Assembly: GCA_903813345.2 (NCBI GenBank)
Contig: CAIIXF020000002.1
Span: 224,001-288,000, forward strand
Direction of reading: 5' to 3'
DNA length: 64,000 bases
From: Owenia fusiformis
Taxonomy: Eukaryota > Annelida > Polychaeta > Sabellida > Oweniidae
Shown: positions 56,292 through 64,000 of the stretch, piece after piece
Numbering within the stretch: position 1 is the first letter of the stretch
Layout: each line of letters opens with the position of its first letter
Notes under the pieces: generated by a model
Seen by the model: the letters and a program-made list of their open reading frames with translations, nothing else
Databases searched by the model: none
What the model was told of the DNA's origin: nothing
Position numbers and translations under genes: made by a program

Positions 56292-56428
56292 TACCATGTG
56301 GTGTTGATATCGTGGTAATTGCGGATATATCGTGTAGTTACAATCCTGCAAACAAGGTGCTATTGCACTCGTTCCTGGAGAGCTTTGGCGCTAGCTTGGA
56401 TATTGGACCTAGCGACGACAAAACTCAG
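56292..56428 (+). CDS. von Willebrand factor A domain exon
   Basis: A 137-nt exon lies between an acceptor (TGTTTTAACTTGCAG) and a donor (ACTCAG, GTAACA), phase 1 to phase 0. It reads PCGVDIVVIADISCSYNPA and then an amphipathic stretch ending SLDIGPSDDKTQ. This is the start of a vWA fold: a cysteine, the first strand (VDIVVIAD), the metal-binding MIDAS motif DxSxS (DISCS), helix 1, and the DIGP block before strand 2. vWA domains bind ligands through a divalent metal and occur in many matrix and adhesion proteins. The second half of the domain was not found downstream, so either the next exon is beyond recognition or the copy is incomplete. A stop lies in frame just upstream, so the acceptor is needed. 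Confidence 0.62.
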
Positions 56429-58057
56429 GTAACATTGTAATTTAATATATTAAATAACAATGGATTCTTCTTTCACGACACGATAACGAACACACATTTT
56501 TGACACCAATAATTTTGTCGAGTTAAATGACTAAGAAAGGCATTGCAACAGATTTCAGACACTCAGATGTTGGCTTTTGACTATTTTATAAGGATTTGAA
56601 CAGGTGCATATCACTATTTCACAGCTGGATGACTCTTTCTACAGCTGGTATAATTCAATATGGTGGCCAAAACTCTTTCCTTTTTGATAAACCGACGATT
56701 TCAGGTAAATAAGCTGAATCTGGATTCCAAATGTTTCGCCATGAGCAACAATTGTGGGTATGTGAACGTTTTCTTGTGGCTTTTTACAATCATAGCTTCA
56801 CTAGTGTGCATTAGTGAGACAGATTTAGGGAAAATACCACCAGAACGTTTCAAATTGTGATAGAAGCGTAAATTTTGGTACAGAGTTTCATTAGAGAGTT
56901 TTAAAAAAATTGATCCGTGGCCGCAAGAAAAATTGTCACTTTTTGGTCCCAAAATTCAAGATGGCCACCAATATATCCGACGATCTTTCCAAATGTTAAT
57001 ACAAATGAAAAATATAATCATGTATTAAGCTACAAGTGCTAGATTTAAGTTCAAATGAAACTTTTATGTCTCTTGAACCTCAGCAATCATTTTAAATGCA
57101 TTATGTGCTCACTAAGGGAAGAAAATAGGTGTAAAACAAGGATCGGCACTATTACCATTATGTTTTTTATGCGAATTAACATAAACATGTTCATATTATG
57201 CTTAGATGGTTATGTTGTAGATCAGATTCTCTCTCAATCACATATGTTCAAACATATATAAGGGTGTGAATTCAATATCAGTTGCTTAATAGAAGAAAAC
57301 ATAGCATGTGTCACTGGTTGTGCTCCAGATTGTGCTGGCACAATCAACGCAATTCTTAGTTTTAAGAGAACTACTGCTACTGTTGTGATTCATTGACTTT
57401 ATTCACCTTAATATGCATTCTTTCTTCAGAAAAAACTTCAATTGGAATTGAAATGATATTAATGTATCCATAAATGAATAAATGGTATGTGCTTTTGAGT
57501 GGACTGTATGAATCTGTATGATGAGATAGCAATTAACAGACATTATTTTCTATTTTAATGATTATATTACAATTTTGGTTGTTCAGACTTTCCTATTTAG
57601 ATTAAACCAACAATGAACCAGTTGAACAACTTTTACTGTAACTCTGAGTTTGATGAAGTTTCATTAATTGAATATGTGGTGTGTCACAGAGTTCTCCAGT
57701 AAGGAGATAGGAAAAGTTGAGAAACTGTGAATTATGAATCTAACATCTATTTTGTCAATCTAACTGCAAAATGTATATTACCAAAGTATTACATTACTTA
57801 ATACACATCAAGAAATATGTATACTCTAAACACTGCATCTAAAAAGTTATATTTGTTATTAAATGATTAGCCTATACCAGATGTTTTAGCACTGGTAAAT
57901 TCTCTTCATCTTTAAGCATTTTTCAATACTGCTAAAAAGTCTGTGAGGCAGTGGTTTTAGTAGTTTTAATTTCTTGATTTGACCCAAGTAGTGTGAATAC
58001 GTTTGTAAAGAAATGAACTATGATCATAAAATAATGACAAGTGCTTCATAAGTAAAT
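56429..58057. other. AT-rich DNA, nothing recognised
   Basis: No further vWA exon could be recognised. GGTGGCCA-type inverted words occur at 56660 and 56955, too short to call an element. Confidence 0.35.
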
Positions 58058-58850
58058 GTGGTGATCTGTTAGGACTATATCTTGCTAAGACCATGGAGCA
58101 AATAAATCTGAGAAAGACCATGGAGCAAATAAATCTGAGAAAGACATTATCTGGAACAGATGTGTTTTATGTCAGGAAGTAAAAGATGAACCTCTAAGAT
58201 GTCCGGTAAACAATCCCATATAAAGTAAAGGACATACGTATGAGGTACTGGCTACCAATCTTGAGGAGTTCCATGAATTGAACTGTTGCCTCTGGGATCA
58301 TGCCAATATTCATTGAGGACTCCAAGTCTCCAGCCATGCTTTGCTGAAGCATAGTATGGACATTATCAAAATTGCTGTGAAGACACTCAATCCCAATCAA
58401 GTCCCAGTTATTGCAGCTGATCAACTCCTGTATTCATTGCTTAAGCAAATCCAATGGTCATATAGAGCAACTCATGATGACTTTGGTGGCCTCCATATTG
58501 AGGCAGCATTTGAATGCACTATTGGTAACTGGCTCAGAGACAGTGGGTGGACCAATGCTTTAACTCAAGCTAAAGTTGCTACCAGTGGGACAGCTGACTC
58601 CTTTCTGAAGGCATCCCACATAACCCGCACAAGATGGGCCCATCAAGTTTCAGCATGCGCTTTGTATAATTTGATGAAAAGAGCTCATGCTATCTATCTT
58701 CAAGTAACATAACTTGCTGATGAAGACCCTTTGTCCTTTGAAAACTGGCAGACAAAGATGAAACAGGATCTTAAGAGGTTCTGGACAAATCATTTGATTC
58801 TGGACTTGACATATTTTTTTTCCAACGAAATCACATCCAAGGGTTGAATT
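58058..58850 (+). pseudogene. Fragment of a repeated uncharacterised animal gene family
   Basis: Two parts in order. About 58126-58250 reads WNRCVLCQEVKDEPLRC and TYEVLATNLEEFHELN. From 58341 a 123-codon frame reads TLNPNQVPVIAADQLLYSL, KQIQWSYRATHDDFGGLHIE, GWTNALTQAKVATSGTADSF, LKASHITRTRWAHQVSA, then continues past a stop with PLSFENWQ. These strings match a high-copy family seen in cnidarians, fishes and invertebrates and annotated only as uncharacterised protein; its function is unknown to me. The middle of the protein is missing between the parts, and stops interrupt it, so this is a broken copy. A 28-bp tandem pair (ACCATGGAGCAAATAAATCT) sits at 58092-58147. Confidence 0.6.
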
Positions 58851-59505
58851 TTTATTGGATATTTAGAGAGCGAGTCCTGTATTGATTTCAATAAAAAGGT
58901 TAAAATAGAACGCTATTTGAGAGTTAATCTTATACTTTCATTACATTGATAAATTAAGGCAAATTCTGAAAAATTTTAAAGTGCATTTTTTATGAAATAT
59001 TATCCAAGTATTTAGATGAAACGGTCTTATTTAAATACAAATCATAACATGATGATATTTTTTCATAAAATATTTCTTCAAGAAATTCAATTGAAGGCTC
59101 AAGATAAAACGAGCTAATTTAGGTGAAAACCCTTACATGATGATGTGTTTTCATGACTTCTTTCATAAAATTCCATCAAGGGGTGAAAATAAAATGATCG
59201 AATTTAAGTGATTTAAGGATCACGAGGATAGGTTTTCTTGGATATTTTCTATGAAATCCCATCCAGTGGTCAAGGTAAAAATTTTATTTGGTATATTTGG
59301 TCACGTGTTCGAACCCATAGAACCATATAGGAACGTCATTTTGAATGTTACGTGATAAATCCATATAAGGCTTTTAGAACAATGTGGGGAAAGATGAGGG
59401 GAAACCCCTGACACCTGTTCACGATTTTATCCGAACGTTCATCGGATCATTTCGGTTTTTATGCACTTCATTATTTTACCAAAGTTTGCCGATTCGATTC
59501 GTCGT
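58851..59505 (+). repeat. Degenerate repeat, about 90-100 bp, with a copy set at 60306-60425
   Basis: TTTTCATAAAAT(T/A)CCATCAAGG, GGTGAAGATAAAACGATC and ACATGATGATGTGTTTTCAT recur at irregular spacing from about 58990 to 59290, and again at 60306-60425. Confidence 0.5.
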
Positions 59506-59850
59506 ATTTCGGAATATTGGGGACAATTTTATACTCCATTGGGAGTATTTTTAATCTACTTCTTATTACGAAGATTCCCGAACCTTGTTCGGATTAATCC
59601 GGATTTTCTGACCTACTTCATCTACCGAGATTTAACGAGTTTACATTCGGCTCATTTCGGAATCCTGGTGACAATTTTATACTCCATTGGAGTATTTTTG
59701 ATCTACTTCTTATGACGAAGATTTCCGAACCTTGTTCGGATTAATCCGGATTTTCTGACCTACTTCATCTACCGAGATTTAACGAGTTTACATTCGTCTC
59801 ATTTCGGAATCCTGGTGACAATTTTATACTCCATTGGAGTATTTTTGATC
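59506..59850 (+). repeat. 148-bp tandem repeat, about 2.3 copies
   Basis: Units start near 59506, 59654 and 59801, with ATTTCGGAAT, GACAATTTTATACTCCATTG and CCGAACCTTGTTCGGATTAA. The last two are almost identical. The unit length is not a multiple of three and the frame changes from copy to copy, so the open frame across it is not a gene. Confidence 0.85.
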
Positions 59851-60305
59851 TACTTTTTCTGGATTTTGCCCTACTTATTATATCTTTACAACAAGCAAAT
59901 CAAAAAATTCGCCATGAACGGGTCTCGATCGACTAACCTAGAGCATGGAAGCTAGGCACGTTAGCCATGAGGCTAACGTGCAACCGATACGAAAGGATAA
60001 AAGTATTATATATTTATACCGAGCGTCAATTCAAAATGATCTTCACTTTTGACTGCACGTAAATACAACTCGTCAGTTGTATCCAGAATAGATGAACGCC
60101 TATGGTACTAGTGAATAACCAAGTCCCAGGCGAGTGGTTCGCACCCCACCGTGATATGTTGTTTTTGCTTTTTTAATACGACAGAAAGGAGCAAGGTCAC
60201 TGGCATGTAGCGGTCCTGATATCGATACATTCTACACGCAATAAAACCAGATACCTGCGTGTGATTAAAACTACATGTTAGAGCGTCGATATCCTACAAA
60301 TCCTA
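59851..60305. other. Possible tRNA-derived SINE scraps
   Basis: B-box-like strings occur near 59920-59935 (minus strand, GATCGAGACC) and 60135-60155 (GTGGTTCGCACCCCAC). A hairpin GCACGTTAGCC/GGCTAACGTGC lies at 59957-59983. No complete tRNA can be folded. Confidence 0.3.
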
Positions 60306-60425
60306 TTTTTTCATAAAAATATTTTTTCATGAAATCCAATCGAAGGGTGAAGATAAAACGATCTTTTAGGTAAAACAGCTTTACATGATCTGGTGATGTG
60401 TTTTCATAACTTTTTTCATAAAAGA

Positions 60426-63241
60426 CCATTCTCGGTTTGGAGAACAAAGTTCGTCACTCTAATTGAGCGTTATCCCTGCTTCGGACAAATTTGATTTTTT
60501 TACATAATATAGATTTGAATGTCTTCTTTTGAATAGTCATAGTTTAATTTGGGTAATATTTCTAGATTTTTCATATAAAAATTACTAGTGAAACACCCAA
60601 CGTCGCTTTTATGATTCGTACCACTTTTTTAACTTGGTGTATTGCATATTTCCGTGGGTTGATTTGAAAAAAAGACAAACAAGGTATACATGAATATGTC
60701 ATAAGCATATAGTGAGATAATTGTTAGATTAGGTTTGCTATAAGTGACTTTAAAACAAAAAAATAAAAAACATTAGTTCACGTGTTAAAGTCCCATTGAC
60801 CACGACATCAAGGAAAATTGAGCTTTTTGTCATCAGACATCTTTATAGCTGTGACTAGCTATGTACTACATTTTTAAATACACTCACATTGTACATGTAG
60901 CTGTAATATCTAAGATGTTATTTTTATTGATGAAAAGATTCTTACATACTAAAGTTACATTAAAATATCAATTGCAATAGCCACCTGTTTTTAACATCCC
61001 TTTGTCACTCATCCCTTAATTATCTCTGTGTATCTTAAACGTGTGTGTGTTCGATGTTGATAGCACCCGAGTGCAACCTAAGGAGCACATACAATACATT
61101 TTGTGTATGCCCAGTCTGGCCGCCTTATATCTGCCTGCACCGAGAAATGGGCGCAGCTTTGACAATTAACGAATGATATAACGATATCACGGATTTCACT
61201 GAATGTTATTCATCCCTAAATAGCTTTTTTATTTAGTCTTATGATCCGACTGATGTTTCAATTTTTTGCAGTGACTCTGAAATTGCTGCGCCAGATATGA
61301 CATCACAGCGACTCATTTTCCTACATTTAAATCACTAAACTAAATCAATTGAAACATAATCATTAAAGAATGAGGACCTTGTATTTTACTTTGGACGAGG
61401 GTAGTGGCCATGTCTTGGCATGGCTAGTTGTGCATTAACGTTTGATACTGTTGTGCGGATAAAAATAATGAATATATGTTAAAGTAGCACTAAACAGATA
61501 CTTTTAAAGTTAAAAGAATATAGTTACATTTAAAGAATGGGCCCAACGAATAGATATTGAATATAGGACTCGTTTGATGAAACGTTCGTTCTTTTAATTC
61601 TAATAAACCTAGAAATCAATCAACGATTAAGTAAATTGACAAGACTTCATGTTCAAGTTGGCTGAATTTCGTGTAACTTAACTCTGTTATGTTTCTAGAT
61701 TTTACATATGGAGAACAGAATTCGAAATCATAATCACAATCGTATTTTAAGGCAAATAGGCCATGAATATGCTTTTAGTTACACGGTGGATGATCAAATT
61801 AACACATTTTGGATGTTGAATTTCATTTCAAGTTCATTCGAATTTACGCATTATCGTGGGAAAGCCCATGGCATTATCCAATAAAATTGATATATATACT
61901 GTCTAGGCTGAGACTAACATATATAATGTTATTTAATGTATTTAATATACAGGATATATCTGAGAAAGTTATGCAATATATCTACACGAGAAATAGTAGG
62001 GACCGAGGGTTGATATATTACCTTTACCTGTCGAAAATCGAGTATAAACTATGAGGATTAGATACGCATTGAATGTAATGGAACCGTCATGTAATAATTA
62101 GAAATGATAATCACAATCAAATCATGAATATTTTATCTAGATTTAAAGTGCTTAAGATTTATTTTTAAAACTCAACCGAACTATTAACATTTAAAAGCAC
62201 CGAACGAATTTTCTGGGGATTGCTGATGAGCGGGTGGGATGGGATGGGAGGGATAAAATGAAATACTAGATAAAATATTGATACCTTTACGCATGTCAAT
62301 CTCAAATTAGAATGCATATATCATTATCTCTTTTATTCTTCTGTATTGTAATACGATAGTCTGATTATTGTCAATATCCTATACATGAAATAATGTACAA
62401 CGTGTATTCTACATTGAATAACAAACGAAATAAAACTCATCTTTGTACGAATTTATTTTTCATATGACACAAAGTAACATAACATTGTTATATGTTGCAT
62501 TTACGACTACTACAGCAAATCAGAAAATTCGTACAATATCAAACGTAAGAGTTGTTCACAAATACATTGGTATTTTGATATGAGTATCATGTAGTATTAA
62601 AATATTAAAATCATATGATCAGCAAGTTTATAAGCTTAATATTGTATTGTTTTTTATTTAAGTGTCGCATGCTTAATTTCATACATATACATCTGTACAA
62701 TCATCCAAAAAGCCTCGAGCCACCAATGGCTAATGAGACACTGCTAATCAAAATAAATCATATAATATTATATAATAAGATGCATAATATGAGTCAGTTG
62801 CAGAAATAGGATTATGAATAAAGCAAAGTTCATGACCTCTATTACGAACATTGTTTGATGAACTCGATCACTCAGTCAGTTGTTGAACATATGCAAATGT
62901 GGTCAGGTTATAAATATAAGTACAATTTAAGTCCATGATATTTTCACATATTGAACATAACACTCAGTTCACAAAGAGATGTATACAAATCTAATCCACA
63001 AGTAGAAATGATTGTTTCATGCTGTTTATGCATTGTGTATAAACTGTAATCCAAAACATGAATAAAGTGGGCAAGAGGTGGTTGTATGATGGCCCATAAA
63101 ATCACATTATGTAACACCGGCACCCTGGTTCAATATAGTGCAGTGGCCCATGTTTGATATACGTACATCAAAACTCATGTTTTTTCAAGGAAAGAAGCTA
63201 GATTAGTGATATATTGAAAAATCAAACTACTATACCCCAAT
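60426..63241. other. AT-rich DNA, nothing recognised
   Basis: No gene or element is supported. A possible acceptor (TTTTTTGCAG) near 61271 leads into a 22-codon open stretch ending in TAA, too short to call. Confidence 0.4.
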
Positions 63242-63461
63242 ACTGTAGCCCGTATTTCTTTAAAAGGAATACAGGCTACAGTGAAGTTGCAAATGGAGGA
63301 CCTTTGTTTATTTCCATAGTTCTGGAGGAATACTAGATTTTACATTGTATAGATTCATCGAGCAGTTTGCAACGCACTATCACCAGAAAAGTCCTATGGA
63401 AAAGGACAAAGAATACCCGCTCTATTTGCAACTTAACTGTACCCTGTATTCTTTTTAAATG
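63242..63461. mobile_element. Compound foldback MITE, about 220 bp
   Basis: AAAAGGAATACAGGCTACAG near 63262 pairs with CTGTACCCTGTATTCTTTTT near 63455, and GTTGCAAAT with ATTTGCAAC further in, giving arms of about 60 bp. In addition the left edge is its own palindrome (ACTGTAGCCCGTATTT against AATACAGGCTACAGT), so the terminal motif is present three times. Confidence 0.65.
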
Positions 63462-64000
63462 TGTTCACGTGGTAGGGTAGTGTGATACTCCCTCTGCCTA
63501 TGCCTACATCGTTCAATCTTTTTTTCATAGTATAACGCCTTATTAATACAACAGTTATTGAGCTGTTAAGAAAACATACTAACAAACAAACCACCGAGTC
63601 TAGAGTAAGACATATACATGTATTGTTCTATTATCAAATCATATATTGTGTCCCAATTCTAAAACGTTAACAGTTTATGGTGTACAATAAAACTATTACT
63701 ATTAACCACTTTAATATATTTAGACATAAAATATCAAGTTACTCATCAGCCAACAAATCTCAAAATATCGAAAAATGAAAAATACGAGATACTTGTTCAC
63801 TCAAATCTCGGAGTCAATTGGTAATGTGTACCTATAGATAGTTCTCAAAGTAAATGAGCAAAAGCGTAACATTTGTATGTAGCATGCTTCATAAAACACT
63901 AAACTTAGCCCAAAAAGTAAGCGTGCATTTTGTTCCTGGCACTGATTGGTTAATAAGTGAATACAATTCGTTGAATGCACGATGCACTCAAAAGATTAGC
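63462..64000. other. AT-rich DNA, nothing recognised
   Basis: No gene, RNA or repeat is supported to the end of the window. Confidence 0.4.

Noticed and set aside
59461-59715. 84-residue hydrophobic open frame
   Set aside because: It lies in a 148-bp tandem repeat and the frame shifts between copies.
59920-60155. tRNA genes
   Set aside because: B-box-like strings are present, but no complete A box, anticodon arm or acceptor stem can be drawn.

Overview
This window looks like AT-rich intergenic and intronic DNA from an animal, most likely a marine invertebrate. The evidence is a secreted PAN plus F5/8C protein split into short exons with GT-AG borders, a von Willebrand A exon, long introns, and a dense mix of Tc1/mariner-like, hAT-like and CACTA-like elements, foldback MITEs, a Gypsy LTR element and a LINE tail. 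There is no bacterial gene organisation, operon, CRISPR array or rRNA. The phylum cannot be fixed from sequence alone.

Layout. 0-10 kb: two weak candidate exons (213-252 and 2309-2451), minisatellites, a 195-bp MITE, a 735-bp foldback palindrome and a LINE fragment. 10.4-16.2 kb: the best host gene, five phase-compatible exons on the + strand giving a 266-residue secreted protein (signal peptide, PAN/apple-like region, linker, F5/8C domain); its second intron holds two MITEs and a promoter-like patch. 16.4-25.4 kb: two related TA-flanked mariner-like elements of about 1.08 kb, the second split by a young Gypsy element (minus strand) with identical LTRs. 26.1-27.6 kb: a tandem array of about 102-bp units in a seven-unit higher-order pattern. 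28-34 kb: MITEs and a broken basic-domain/PHD-finger gene flanked by a recurring short motif. 35.4 kb: a signal-peptide exon. 38.2-56.1 kb: a 1330-bp tandem duplication interrupted exactly by a 16.1-kb unit with CACTG...CAGTG ends and a 3-bp target duplication, carrying many older small elements. 56.3 kb: a von Willebrand A exon with a MIDAS motif. 58.1-58.9 kb: a broken member of a repeated uncharacterised family. 59-64 kb: minisatellites, a foldback element and plain AT-rich DNA.

The PAN/F5-8C gene is well supported because all four splice junctions keep frame and the domain hallmarks fall in order. The signal-peptide exon at 35.4 kb and the vWA exon at 56.3 kb share phase 1 and could belong to one secreted protein; this is inference. 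The most notable structural result is the 16.1-kb CACTA-ended unit: young ends in a young tandem duplication, with an interior full of decayed repeats, as expected for a composite (macro-) transposon.
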